Notes: a model not told the origin generated them from the letters alone. 64,000 bases of DNA from an uncultured Dehalococcoidia bacterium (GCA_951812625.1 CATOSP010000001.1:1-64000); one strand, 5' to 3'. Shown: positions 8,847-18,333, counted from the first letter of the stretch. Numbers and translations are program-made.

Positions 8847-9237
8847 ATGGGCAACCTCACCGCACTTACGGCGAAATCCCTCAGCAGACCCGGCAGGCAT
8901 TGCGACGGAGCGGCCTCTATCTCTACATCTCACGCTCAGGCGCCAAGTCCTGGGTGCAACGGATCGTAGTTGACGGACGATGCGGACATAAGCTTGGGCC
9001 CTTACCTTAGTGTCAGCCTGGCCAACGCCCATTCCCTCGCACACGATAACCGCACCGCCGTTGCCGAGGGACGCGAACCGGTCCTGGAGAAGCGGGTGGC
9101 GAGGGAAGCTGCCCAAGGTGAAGAACCACCATCTGGCCCTGCCTTACGCTGAGGTGCTTGCGGCCCTGGAGCAGGTACTGGAGTCCACCGCCGACCCTGT
9201 GACCAAGTTGTCCTTTTGGTTGAATAGAGTCTTTTGA
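8847..9237 (+). pseudogene. phage-type tyrosine integrase remnant (DUF4102 arm domain)
   Basis: ATG 8847 reads MGNLTALTAKSLSRPGRHCDG; the frame then shifts to GLYLYISRSGAKSWVQRIVV, again to LGPYLSVSLANAHSLAHDNR and AEGREPVLEKRVAREAAQ, and again to NHHLALPYAEVLAALEQV. These pieces match, in order, the N-terminal arm domain and the start of the core of tRNA-site integrases. The central core-binding domain is mostly deleted and the catalytic Arg/His/Tyr domain is missing. The gene is dead. Its position just after tRNA-Ser marks the end of a former integrative element. Confidence 0.8.
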
Positions 9238-9326
9238 TCCGCCTATTCTAGCAGTTAGACAGGGTTGAAGTGATGGATAATTAGGTGAATAGGAAGGGCC
9301 AAAGAAGGAAGTGCGGGGAGGGGGAG

Positions 9327-10222
9327 ATGGAAAATAAGTACCGGGTGCAACTGACGCAGGAGGAGCAACAGGAACTAAAGGGGTTGGTGTCCAAAGGGCA
9401 GGCATCGGCTTACCGGCAGACCCATGCCCGGATTCTGCTGTTAAGCGATGAGAACCAGGCGGAAGAGCCGATGAAGGACGGGGAGATAGCCCGGTCTCTG
9501 AAGGTGGGGCGGGCGACGGTGGAGCGGGTGCGCCGCCGCTGTGTGGAGGAGGGTCTGGAACGGGCTTTGGGACGCCGGGAGCAACTCAATCGCCGTCGGA
9601 AGAAGCTGGACGGTCAGGGGGAAGCTCGCCTGATTGCGCTGGCCTGCGGAGAACCGCCGGAAGGCCGGGCAGGTTGGACGCTGAAGCTGTTGGCGGACCG
9701 GCTGGTTGAGTGCGAGATAATAGAGAGCATCAGCACTGAAACGGTGCGCCAGACGCTGAAAAAACCAACTCAAGCCCTGGCTGAAGGAGTGCTGGTGCAT
9801 TCCGCCCCAGGGCAGCGCCGAGTTTGTCTGCGCCATGGAAGACGTACTGGAGGTCTATCATCGCCAGTATGGAGACAAGGATGTGCTGGTGTGCTTGGAC
9901 GAGACCAGCAAGCAGCAGGTGAAAGAGACCCGTCAGGCCCGTCCATCGCGGCCTGGGGCGGCCAGGAGTTACGATTACGAATACCAGCGCAACGGGGTGA
10001 GCAACCTGTTTGGTGCCGTTCGGTATCAGGGTGTATGCCCAATCCGCAAATACCGCCAAACCTTACAAGCAAACGGAACCACCTGTTTATGGTGTTTGCG
10101 CCCCTGGAAGGGTGGCGAAGGGTGGCAGTGACGGACCGGCGTGCCAAAGCCGATTGGGCCCGGGTGGTGCGGAAACTGGTGGATGAGGACTACCTGGACA
10201 AGGACCGTATCGTCCTAGTGAT
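9327..10222 (+). mobile_element. IS630-family transposase, frameshifted and 3'-truncated
   Basis: The helix-turn-helix half (MKDGEIARSLKVGRATVERV) is intact. The frame then shifts near 9780-9830 to the DDE half (VLVCLDETSKQQVKETRQAR, YEYQRNGVSNLFGAVRYQG) and back near 10080 (FMVFAPLEGWRRVAVTDRRA, DKDRIVLVM). In the family the last piece continues with a DNLNTH-type segment; here it stops abruptly where an IS701-like sequence begins, so the 3' end has been replaced. Several disruptions make it inactive. Confidence 0.8.
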
Positions 10223-10230
10223 GAGGTGAC

Positions 10231-11545
10231 GTGGTGGTTGTTGGGAGAGATGAGGTGGCGGAAGTAGCCCGGTGGGCCGATAGCATAGAACGAGTACATG
10301 AGTGCATCGCCGGCCGGTTCCGGCGGCCGGAGCCGCGCCGCCGGGCTCTGGCATATCTGCGAGGACTACTCAGCCCGGTGGAGCGTAAGAACGCTGGCAA
10401 CTGGCGGAGCAGGCGGGCGACGCCACTCCCGATGGGGTGCAGCGCCTGCTGTACAACTACCGGTGGGACGCGGACCAGGTACGCGATGACCTCAGGGACT
10501 ACATGATGGAGCATCTGGGCGACGCCGAAGGGGTAGTGGTGGTTGACGAGACGGGGTTCCTCAAGAAGGAGGAGAAATCCGCTGGGGTGCAGCGTCAGTA
10601 CAGTGGCACGGCGGGCCGGATCGAAAACTGTCAGATTGGCGTGTTCCTGGCCTATGCCTCAGCTAAAGGCAGGACGCTGCTGGACCGGGAGTTGTATCTG
10701 CCCCAGGTATGGGCGGACGACCGGGAGCGGTGGCGGGAGGCCGGTGTACCGGAGGATGCGGTATTCTGGACCAAGCCGCAACTGGCCCAACTGATGCTGG
10801 GGCGTGCGCTGGAATCGGGTGTTCCCTTCGCTTGGTTTACCGGGGACGAGGTCTACGGCAGCGACCGCAAGTTGCGGTTGTGGTGGAACATGAGGAGATT
10901 CCTCATGTCATGGCCATAAAGAGCAACGAGAAGCTGTGGGCCTGGACAGGTGAGGGACCACTACAGGTGAGGGCGGACCGGTTGGCGTCTCAGGTTGACG
11001 AAACCAACTGGGTCAGATGCAGTGCCGGGAATGGCGCCAAGGGCCCCGGGTCTACGACTGGGCCGCCGTGGATATTCGCCCCCTGAGAGAGCCTGGCAAG
11101 GGCCACTGGCTGCTGGCGCGGCGCAGCGTGGCCAAACTTGAGGAGTTGTCCTGCTATGTGTGCTTCGGCCCGGCGGGCACCAGCCTGGAGGAACTGGCAA
11201 GAGTGGCCGGGACCCGGTGGGCCATAGAGGAATGCTTCGAGGACGCCAAGGGAGAGGTGGGACTGGACCAGTACGAGTTGCGGCGGTGGGACGGCTAGTA
11301 CCGGCACATCACCCTGGCCATGCTGGCCCAGGCCTGTCTGACGGTAATCAGGCATCATGCGTTGGGACAGGGGGAAAAGGGGGCCGCTACGGCCCCGGTG
11401 AAGAGCTGATTCCCGTGACCGTCCCGGAACTGCGACGGCTGCTGACACGCCTGATATGGACGGAAAGCCAGCCGCCTGATTTCATCCTCCACTTCGAGCC
11501 TGACTGGCCACTCCGCTTGATGAGACGGGTGCGGTGGCGGTCTAC
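10231..11545 (+). mobile_element. IS701-family transposase remnant with several frameshifts and a stop
   Basis: Consecutive pieces in different frames assemble a DDE transposase: [39 protein letters not shown] (first Asp), [59 protein letters not shown] and a C-terminal PPDFILHFEPDWPL. A TAG at 11296-11298 replaces the Trp expected after RRWDG. It begins exactly where the IS630 copy is cut off, suggesting insertion into IS630 followed by loss of the distal IS630 part. Confidence 0.8.
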
Positions 11546-11589
11546 TGGGCGGTCTACTGGGCTACCTACGTCCGGGTCCTCATCCCCTG

Positions 11590-12071
11590 GTCCAATGGTG
11601 ACAGGGACTATTTCCTGGCCGGTGCAGGCGGCTCTACTCCTGGGAGCTGTGTTCCTTGCTATTCAGGTGGCCATGCCCCTCCGGCACCTGGCCTACTCCG
11701 GGGACGTGCGCTGGACTGAGGAAGGCTATCTTTTCTCTTGGAGAGTCCTGCTGACGGAGAAAACCGGCCTCGTTCACTACAGGGTGTCCGGTCTGGAAAC
11801 GGGCGGGGAACGGCTGGTCTACCGGGAAGAGTACCTGACACCGGCCCAGGCTGAGCGCATGGCCTACCAGCCCGACCTCATCCTGGCCACGGCCCATATC
11901 ATTCGTGAAGACTTTGTTTCTCGAGGACATAGCGGGGTCGAAGTGAGAGCGGACTCTTATGTAACGTACAACGGGAGGCCGGCAGCCCGGTTGGTTGACC
12001 CGGATGTGGACCTCGCCGGTGTCAATCCGGGAATCGGTCAAAAACGGTGGATACTGAGTCCACCAGAGTAG
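11590..12071 (+). pseudogene. C-terminal remnant of an HTTM / vitamin-K gamma-carboxylase-like membrane protein
   Basis: The ORF at 11160-12071 is a chance fusion of transposase tail and this fragment. From about 11590 it reads a membrane helix (QAALLLGAVFLAIQVAMPLR) then WTEEGYLFSWRVLL, YLTPAQAERMAYQPDLILATA, VRADSYVTYNGRPAARLVDP. That succession matches the lumenal C-terminal part of bacterial HTTM/VKGC-like proteins. The N-terminal four-helix half is missing, evidently removed by the IS701-associated rearrangement. Bacterial homologues have poorly known roles. Confidence 0.7.
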
Positions 12072-12086
12072 AGGTGTCCGGAAGGT

Positions 12087-12826
12087 ATGCAGCATTCAGA
12101 ACAGCCTGACGCAGATTCTCCGACCGGGAGCACGGCCGATCGACATGCAGACTCCTCAGCCCCGCAAGCGGGGGTGTTCCTTGTACTCAAGGCCCTCGCC
12201 ACGGTCCTGATTGTCGTCACGAGGGTTATGGCCAAGGCCGACCAACCCAGCCTGGCGGAATCCCTGGCTGCCATTTCGGAAAGTCGATGGTCCTACGGTA
12301 TCAGCAGCGCGGCGCGGATGACGTCAGGGATCACGCTGGCAGTTGCTGCATGGTTCCTGGTTCGAACATGGATCATCCGGGGGCGCTGGGCTACACCCGT
12401 TGTGCCCGGGTTGTTCGTATATCAGGAGTGTTCACCGCTGTTTCAGGAGCCTGCGCCATTGCGCTGGTGGTGTCAACCCTTGGTGCTTCAGCCTCAGATG
12501 CCAGCAGGACCCCGGACGCCACAACCGGAGGGATTGCATTAGCCAGGTGGCTGACCGGCAAGGTGGGTTTCAGTGCAGGGGGACTGGCATTGCTGGTTGC
12601 TGCGCGATGCCAGTGGAAGGTCGGAGGGGCCTTGAGGTACATTGCGCCCTTATCGGTGATCATCGGACTTGCGATGCAACTCATCTGGGTAGACCCCCTG
12701 ACCATCCTTCACAGGGTCAGCGGAGTCGCGTTCGTCCTCTGGCTCCTCGCCATAGGCTTCATGCTGACGACAGGACGGGTTGAGCGGCTCTTCATCTCCA
12801 GGTTCTTAGCCCCATCCGGCAACTGA
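12087..12826 (+). pseudogene. multi-pass membrane protein of unknown function, one frameshift
   Basis: Two overlapping frames form one protein. The first gives MQHSEQPDADSPTG, a helix FLVLKALATVLIVVTRVM and a second helix SGITLAVAAWFLVRTWII. The second frame supplies VRISGVFTAVSGACAIALVV, a helix in WLTGKVGFSAGGLALLVAA, YIAPLSVIIGLAMQLIWVD and a last helix VLWLLAIGFMLTTG. The switch lies near 12400-12415. Restored length is about 246 residues with five or six helices. It starts 16 bases after the HTTM remnant and may have been its partner. No family recognised. Confidence 0.6.
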
Positions 12827-12907
12827 GGAGTGTTCGCAGGGCTGACCGTCTTGGGTCTTAGCCCATCAAGGTATGATGCCGACTTCACGCAGCAGTTCCA
12901 ACGTGCC

Positions 12908-13897
12908 TCATGAGTCGGTCAGGTTGCCCAGGTCAATGTCGGGAGGCTCCAGCGACGACAGGGGCGGCAGGGTGGCCCCGGCATCTATGCCGTCAACCAA
13001 CGGGTACTCCTCGGCGGTCTTGGCGAAGTAGGTCTGAGCCGCGTCCGAAAGCAGGTACTCCACGAACCTCTCCGCTCTTTCGTGGTTGTCGGAACCCTTG
13101 ATGATGCCTGCTCCGGCTACCAGTACCAGCGCCCCCGGGTCTTCGCCGCCCAGGAAGTGGTTGCGTGCCCCAAACGCTTCGCCCTCTTCCTCCAGGAACC
13201 GTTGCAGATAATAGTGGTTGACGAACCCCGCATCAACCTCGCCGCGGGCCACGGCAGTGACCAGGGTCGTGTTGTTGGGGTAGGACCGGACACCGTTGGA
13301 GTGAATGCCCTGGAGCCAACTCCGCGCTGCCTCTTCGCCCCACTTCAGACGGAACGCCGTGACGAATGCCTGAAATGACGCATTGAGCGGCGCCCATCCG
13401 ACCCGGTCCCGCCACTCCGGGCCGGTGAAGCCCAGTATCGACTCAGGGAGGTCCATATCAGGATTGATGGCCGATGCGTTGTACACGATGGTGGGGGCAC
13501 GTCCGGACGTCCCCACCCAGTGGCCGGCGGAGGAACGGAACCCCGGGTCAACCCTTGAGAGCATGTCCTCCGGAAGTTCCGCCAAGATCCCGGCTCCGGA
13601 CAGGCTGCCCAGGTAACCGGGATCTTGCAAAAACACCACGTCAGCAGGCGTATTCTCCTTCTCCTCCATCAGAGTGCCCGCGATTGCCGGAGTGCCGGCG
13701 TACTATACCTGGATGTCTATGCCGCTCTCTTCAGAAAACGCCTCCAGCAACGGACGCACCAGGCTTTGGGAACGCCCGGAATAGATGGTCAGCGCATCAT
13801 CTCCTCCGCCGCAGGAAAGCAGGCTGGCCATCCCCATTGCCAATAAGGCGGTCAATACCGCTAACCAGGAGCCGCTCACCCGGGGTGTCATATCCAT
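12908..13897 (-). pseudogene. iron(III) ABC transporter substrate-binding lipoprotein with an in-frame TAG
   Basis: The N-terminal piece has a lipoprotein signal ([20 protein letters not shown]) and [20 protein letters not shown], the opening of the Fe3+-binding FutA/AfuA family. TAG at 13703-13705 interrupts after GIDIQV; the same frame continues YAGTPAIAGTLMEEKENTPA, ADVVFLQDPGYLGSLSGAG and AGIIKGSDNHERAERFVEYL to the natural end PPDIDLGNLTDS. Only one lesion is seen, so this is a recent pseudogene or an error. Permease and ATPase genes of this system are absent. The start at 13897 (MDMTPRV) is preferred to 13930 because it places the signal peptide correctly. Confidence 0.8.
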
Positions 13898-13930
13898 GCC
13901 GCTGCTCCCTGACCAGGAAGTTTGGACCAT

Positions 13931-14270
13931 GCTCCAGAGGACGTATCAGATGCCCTCACGAGATCATCGGCAGGCAGGCACACCAAGAGCCAAGATTTTT
14001 CGCATGGATAATCCAATGTGCCATGCTCGTCTATGATAATAACAGTATATTCGTGAGGATGATATATATTCCTTGTGCACAGTTAACTCTGGCATATCAC
14101 CGCTCTTTGATACGGAGGTCCCACAGTCCATTGCAATATAATGTGTTGACACATTACATAAGGTAGTGTATATACACATCATTATAAGTACTGCAGACGC
14201 ATCATCTGACGTTGTCATGCATACACATACAATTTGGTGCCCCGATTCATCTGTCCAGCGGAGGTAGGAT
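13931..14270 (+). other. AT-rich divergent intergenic region with the importer promoter
   Basis: This 340-base gap separates the minus-strand iron-binding pseudogene from the plus-strand importer operon. It is much richer in A and T than its surroundings and carries the promoter and palindromes listed separately. Confidence 0.7.
14139..14177 (+). promoter_or_regulatory. promoter of the importer operon overlapped by two palindromes
   Basis: TTGACA (14146-14151) and TATATA (14169-14174) are 17 bases apart, a good housekeeping-sigma spacing. An 8-2-8 perfect inverted repeat, TAATGTGT-TG-ACACATTA (14139-14156), covers the -35 box. A perfect 12-base palindrome GTGTATATACAC (14166-14177) covers the -10 box. 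Both arms contain TGTGT/ACACA or GTGTA/TACAC. Placement suggests repression by a dimeric metal- or ligand-sensing regulator; its identity is not shown by the sequence. Confidence 0.6.
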
Positions 14271-15698
14271 ATGTTTCCCCCTAGACTTACAAGGCCCTTC
14301 ATAGCTTCACTGTTGGTCGTTCTCAGTCTTGCGATGTTGATTGCCGCTGGTTGTGGGCCAGCGGCGCCCGCGCAAGCACCTGCGGCGCAACCCGAAGCGG
14401 GCATGAGCCCGGAGGAACTCCGCTCCTTGGTGTCCGAGGCGGTCGTCGAGTCCGCTCCTACTGGCGTCACCACCCAGGAAGTGGAGGTTATGGTTGCCAA
14501 GGCAGTCGCGGAGTCCAAGCCTACAGGAGTGACTGCCCAGGAGGTGGAGTCCTCAGTAGCCAAGGCCGTCGCCGAAGCGTTGTCTACTCAGGAGGCAGAG
14601 CGGCAAGCGGTGATGCAGGCCGAGCAGAAACCTGAGTCCATCGTCCTTACCGACATAGCCGGACGCACCGTGACCATCGACATGCCGGTCGAGCGCATCA
14701 TATTGGGCGAAGCCCGCCAGATATACATCGCCGCCGCGCTGCAGCCGGGCAACCCCTTCAACAAGATCGTTGGTTGGCGCAACGACCTTCGTCGCTTCGA
14801 CGCCGATACCTACAACAAGTACATGGAGATTTTCCCCGAGGTGGCGGACATTCCTGAGTTCGGCAGCCCATACAGCGGGGAGTTCAGCGTAGAAAACGCC
14901 ATTGCCCTGCAAGCCGACGTGGTGACGCTTAACCTCGGCGGGCTGGAGAGGGCGAAAGAGGCGGGCATGATCGACCAACTGGCCGCGGTCGGAATCCCAG
15001 TCGTCGTAATCGACTACCGCCAGTTTCCGCTGGAGAACACCGTCCCCAGCACCATATTGCTTGGCCGGCTGTTCGATCAGGAAGAGCGCGCTCAGGAGAT
15101 CGTGGACTTCTACCTCCAGCAGGTCAACAAGGTTTATTCCCGCATCGAAGGAATCGAGAAAGACAAGCCGACGGTCCTTGTGGATACGGCAGCGGGAATC
15201 CAGGGCGCGGAAAACTGCTGCCGGACCTACGGCAGGGCGAACCTGGGCTTGATGGTGGAACGGGCAGGGGGCATCAACATCGGCTCGGAATTGGTGCCGG
15301 GCTGGTCCGGCACCCTGAACCCGGAGCAGATATTCGTGGCCGACCCCGACGTCATCATCGCCACCGGTTCCAACTGGTTCACCTACAACCCGGAAGGCGA
15401 CTTCGTCAGTCTCGGTTATTTCACCGACCCGGCGGATGCGAGAATGCGCCTTCAGACCCTTGGGCAGAAGCGTCCGGGATGGACCGAGTTGACAGCCCTG
15501 AACCAGGGTAGACACCATGTGGTGTGGCACCAGTTCTATAACTCGCCCTACAACTTCGTGGTGCTCCAGCAGTTCGCCAAGTGGTTCTACCCCGAGGAGT
15601 TCGCGGACATGGACCCGGTGGCCAACTTTGCCGAGTTCCATGACCGGTTCCTTCCCATCAGCTACAGCGGCGCATTCTTCGTGTCCGCAGTCGAGTAG
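14271..15698 (+). CDS. FecB/BtuF-type ABC transporter substrate-binding lipoprotein
   Basis: 475 residues. A lipoprotein signal (LSLAMLIAAGC) is followed by a linker with two or three copies of a roughly 26-residue unit, for example AVAESKPTGVTAQEVESSVA, likely helical or coiled-coil. From about residue 120 (IVLTDIAGRTVTIDMPVERI) it is a class III binding protein for iron-siderophore, haem or cobalamin import. FecCD permease and ATPase genes follow. The ligand cannot be assigned; corrinoid is attractive because dehalogenase-like proteins lie in the same window, but that is inference. The long repeat linker is unusual and may act as a spacer from the membrane. Confidence 0.85.
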   Translation: MFPPRLTRPFIASLLVVLSLAMLIAAGCGPAAPAQAPAAQPEAGMSPEELRSLVSEAVVESAPTGVTTQEVEVMVAKAVAESKPTGVTAQEVESSVAKAVAEALSTQEAERQAVMQAEQKPESIVLTDIAGRTVTIDMPVERIILGEARQIYIAAALQPGNPFNKIVGWRNDLRRFDADTYNKYMEIFPEVADIPEFGSPYSGEFSVENAIALQADVVTLNLGGLERAKEAGMIDQLAAVGIPVVVIDYRQFPLENTVPSTILLGRLFDQEERAQEIVDFYLQQVNKVYSRIEGIEKDKPTVLVDTAAGIQGAENCCRTYGRANLGLMVERAGGINIGSELVPGWSGTLNPEQIFVADPDVIIATGSNWFTYNPEGDFVSLGYFTDPADARMRLQTLGQKRPGWTELTALNQGRHHVVWHQFYNSPYNFVVLQQFAKWFYPEEFADMDPVANFAEFHDRFLPISYSGAFFVSAVE

Positions 15699-15725
15699 GC
15701 CGATTATCCTTGCCTCCCCAAAGGG

Positions 15726-15778
15726 GCGGGACGCCCGATTTCCGCCGCAACTCCTCCGCGGCGGTGCGGGCGTCCCGC
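15726..15778 (+). promoter_or_regulatory. nested hairpin between binding-protein and permease genes
   Basis: GCGGGACGCCCG (15726-15737) pairs perfectly with CGGGCGTCCCGC (15767-15778). Inside it CCGCCGC (15742-15748) pairs with GCGGCGG (15758-15764). There is no T-run after it, so it is less like a terminator than like a stabilising or attenuating structure that would leave more binding-protein mRNA than permease mRNA. Confidence 0.5.
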
Positions 15779-15854
15779 TGAAACAATATCCTCGAGAACG
15801 CTGCCCCATACTCAGTGCAGGACCTGATCGAGCATATGGGATCAGTCCCTCGAT

Positions 15855-15886
15855 TGAAGGGCGATACATCTGAAGGGCGATACATC
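15855..15886 (+). repeat. exact 16-bp tandem duplication upstream of the permease
   Basis: TGAAGGGCGATACATC occurs twice head to tail just before the permease ribosome-binding region. Confidence 0.7.
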
Positions 15887-15897
15887 CAGGGTGTGAT

Positions 15898-16983
15898 ATG
15901 GCTATAGAGCAAGGAACGTTGCAACCAACCGGCGAGCTGACCGCAACCAAGGGCCGGCGAATCTACCGGCAGATAACAGGACGCAAGTACCTCGTCATGG
16001 TTTGCCTTGCGGCCACCCTCTGCGGCACCCTGATCCTCGATATATCCCTGGGACCGGCCCGCCTGGGTCTTTGGGAAGTCGCCTCCACCATCCTGATGCC
16101 CGGTTCCGCAGAGGTGACCACTCGGGTCATCGTTTGGGACATCAGGATGCCCATAGCCCTCATGGCAGTGGTGGTCGGGGCGGCCCTGTCCATTGCCGGG
16201 GCCGAGATGCAGACCATTCTCAGCAATCCGTTGGCCAGCCCATTCACCCTGGGAATATCCGCCGCGGCGGGGTTCGGCGCCGCCCTGGCGCTGGTGATGG
16301 GCCTCAGCATCATCCCGTTCGCCGGAATCTTCCTGGTCTCGGCAAACGCCTTCGTCTTTGCCATGATTGCCTCGATGACCATCTTCGTGTTGAGCGGCCT
16401 GCGCGGAGTGACCATCGAGACGATGGTGCTGCTGGGAATCGCCCTGGTATTCCTGTTCAGCTCCCTGCTGGCTTTATTGCAGTACATTGCCTCGGAACAG
16501 GCCCTGCAGCAGGTGGTCTTCTGGACCCTGGGCAGCCTGGTAAAGGCCACGTGGCCCAAGATCGGCATCGCAGTCGTCGTGCTGATGGTCACTATTCCCC
16601 TGTTCGTCAAGCACGTCTGGGCCCTCACTGCCCTGCGGTTGGGAGATGACAAGGCACATAGCCTGGGAATCAACGTGCGGAAGCTCAGGCTGCAGGTGCT
16701 CATATCCGTATCAGTGCTGGCCGCCGCTGCCGTGGCATTCGTAGGCACCATAGGGTTCGTCGGACTGGTGGGCCCCCACGTCGCCAGGATGCTGGTGGGA
16801 GAAGACCAGCGTTTCTTCCTGCCCATGTCGGCTATGACCGGCGCAATCCTGCTCTCGGCGGCCTCCATCGTCAGCAAGATGATCACCCCTGGGGCCATCT
16901 TCCCCATCGGGATCATCACGTCGCTGGTGGGGGTGCCCTTCTTCCTCAGTTTGATCCTCGCCAAGCGGAGGCAACTCTGGTAA
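15898..16983 (+). CDS. FecCD-family ABC transporter permease
   Basis: 361 residues with about ten membrane helices. The family signature pieces VVGAALSIAGAEMQTILSNP, LASPFTLGISAAAGFGAALAL and VAFVGTIGFVGLVGPHVARM are present. It forms the membrane channel for the substrate delivered by the preceding lipoprotein. It overlaps the following ATPase gene by one base (TAATG), showing translational coupling. The N-terminal 25 residues are a soluble extension before the first helix. Confidence 0.9.
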   Translation: MAIEQGTLQPTGELTATKGRRIYRQITGRKYLVMVCLAATLCGTLILDISLGPARLGLWEVASTILMPGSAEVTTRVIVWDIRMPIALMAVVVGAALSIAGAEMQTILSNPLASPFTLGISAAAGFGAALALVMGLSIIPFAGIFLVSANAFVFAMIASMTIFVLSGLRGVTIETMVLLGIALVFLFSSLLALLQYIASEQALQQVVFWTLGSLVKATWPKIGIAVVVLMVTIPLFVKHVWALTALRLGDDKAHSLGINVRKLRLQVLISVSVLAAAAVAFVGTIGFVGLVGPHVARMLVGEDQRFFLPMSAMTGAILLSAASIVSKMITPGAIFPIGIITSLVGVPFFLSLILAKRRQLW

Positions 16984-17849
16984 TGAAGTTGTCCATCGAG
17001 AGACTGATCCTGCCCGCCACTCCCCGGCCGGCACGGTGGCATGGGCCGACGTTCTCAGTCGAGAACGTCCGATTCAGCTACGGCTCCACCCCGGTTCTCA
17101 AAGGCATAACCATCGAGGGCATCGCACCGGGCAAGATCACCGCGACCATTGGACCCAACGCGGCCGGGAAGACCACGTTCTTCAAGTGCATCGCTGGCCT
17201 GCTGAAACCCGAAGGAATGATCCGGTTGGACGGAACGGACATCCGGGACTACAGCCGGGAGGAGATCACCCAGCGGGTGAGCTACCTGCCCCAGGAAAGC
17301 CCGGTCAACGCGGTGCTCACTGTGTTTGAGGCGGTGTTGCTGGCCAGAAAGCACACCCTGTCCTGGCGGGTCAGCGACGAGGACCTGCGCTCCGTTACCC
17401 AAGTCCTTGAAGACCTGGACATCGAAGACCTGTCAATCCGGTTCCTTAACGAACTCAGCGGCGGGCAGAAGCAGATGGTCTCCATTGCCCAGTCGCTGGT
17501 GCGGGACCCTGATGTCCTGTTGATGGATGAACCCACCAGCAGCCTGGACCTGCAGCGCCAGTTGGAAGTCCTGGATCTGATCGCCCATGTCACGTCTGAG
17601 CGGGGAATCGTCACGCTGATCTCACTGCACGACCTGAACCTTGCAGCCCGGTACGCTGCCCAGTTCGTCGTAATGGATCACGGTGCGGTCTATGCATCGG
17701 GAGACGCTGACGCGGTCCTGACACCCCAGATGCTCCGGGACGTTTATGGAGTCAACGCCACGGTGGTGACAAACCCTGACAGCATCCTCCAGATAACCCC
17801 CATCGGCTCCATCAGGAGCAAGAAATCCCGGGTAGCCGCCGTGCCCTGA
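16983..17849 (+). CDS. FecE/BtuD-type ABC transporter ATP-binding protein
   Basis: 288 residues. Walker A TIGPNAAGKTTFF (near residue 55), signature LSGGQKQMVSIAQSL, Walker B LLMDEPTSSLD and the switch His in SLHDLNLAARYA are all intact. It powers the importer with the two upstream genes. The final 30 residues (VTNPDSILQITPIGSIRSKK) are a basic tail common in this subgroup. Its start overlaps the permease stop. Confidence 0.92.
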   Translation: MKLSIERLILPATPRPARWHGPTFSVENVRFSYGSTPVLKGITIEGIAPGKITATIGPNAAGKTTFFKCIAGLLKPEGMIRLDGTDIRDYSREEITQRVSYLPQESPVNAVLTVFEAVLLARKHTLSWRVSDEDLRSVTQVLEDLDIEDLSIRFLNELSGGQKQMVSIAQSLVRDPDVLLMDEPTSSLDLQRQLEVLDLIAHVTSERGIVTLISLHDLNLAARYAAQFVVMDHGAVYASGDADAVLTPQMLRDVYGVNATVVTNPDSILQITPIGSIRSKKSRVAAVP

Positions 17850-18333
17850 CCAGGGCAGGCGCCTACCCCACACTGGACTCGAACTACCATATATCGAACT
17901 CTTCATCCTCGACTGAGGGGTTCTCCACCCGACTGTCGCAGACCACACCGCTCCCTATGCAGTGAACTCTACTACGTACCAGTACCCAGATGGAGACAGA
18001 CCGCCCGCACTGTCAGTCGACTCGATCATGTGACTGTCGGATGGACCATCCATCATGTATTGTGCGGGATAATGACAGTCCATCAACGAGGGCAGCACAG
18101 CTTTCGGCAGTTGACAGCCATTAGTCAGCCGCCCGCATGGTCAATGTGATACCTCCTAACTGCATTTGAGTACCCAGATTCTCATAGATACCATATCCAG
18201 ACCGCCGAGGATGTTTCTTTCGGTGACCGCGAAGGTCGTATGCTGTCAACTAACACCGTAGGCGCTAGGATATACCCGGGCAGATAGGTGAAGTCACAAA
18301 CACTATCCTGTGTCGCTCTGCCAAGGGATGTTG
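17850..18333 (+). other. 484-base intergenic region, nothing recognised
   Basis: No supported ORF on either strand and no strong terminator. It is somewhat AT-richer than flanking genes and presumably contains the end of the importer transcript and the promoter of the next gene. Confidence 0.5.

Noticed and set aside
11160-12071. 303-residue ORF as a single gene
   Set aside because: It is an accidental in-frame join of the IS701 transposase tail and the HTTM remnant.
4807-13705. TAG recoding as sense codon (PhoU, iron-binding protein, IS701 all show internal TAG)
   Set aside because: The replaced residues differ (Gln, an unknown residue, Trp), and many intact neighbouring genes terminate with TAG.
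14553-15950. 465-residue minus-strand ORF
   Set aside because: Antisense shadow of the binding lipoprotein; no domain recognised.
15963-17042. 359-residue minus-strand ORF
   Set aside because: Antisense shadow of the FecCD permease with Ser/Thr/Arg-rich unnatural composition.
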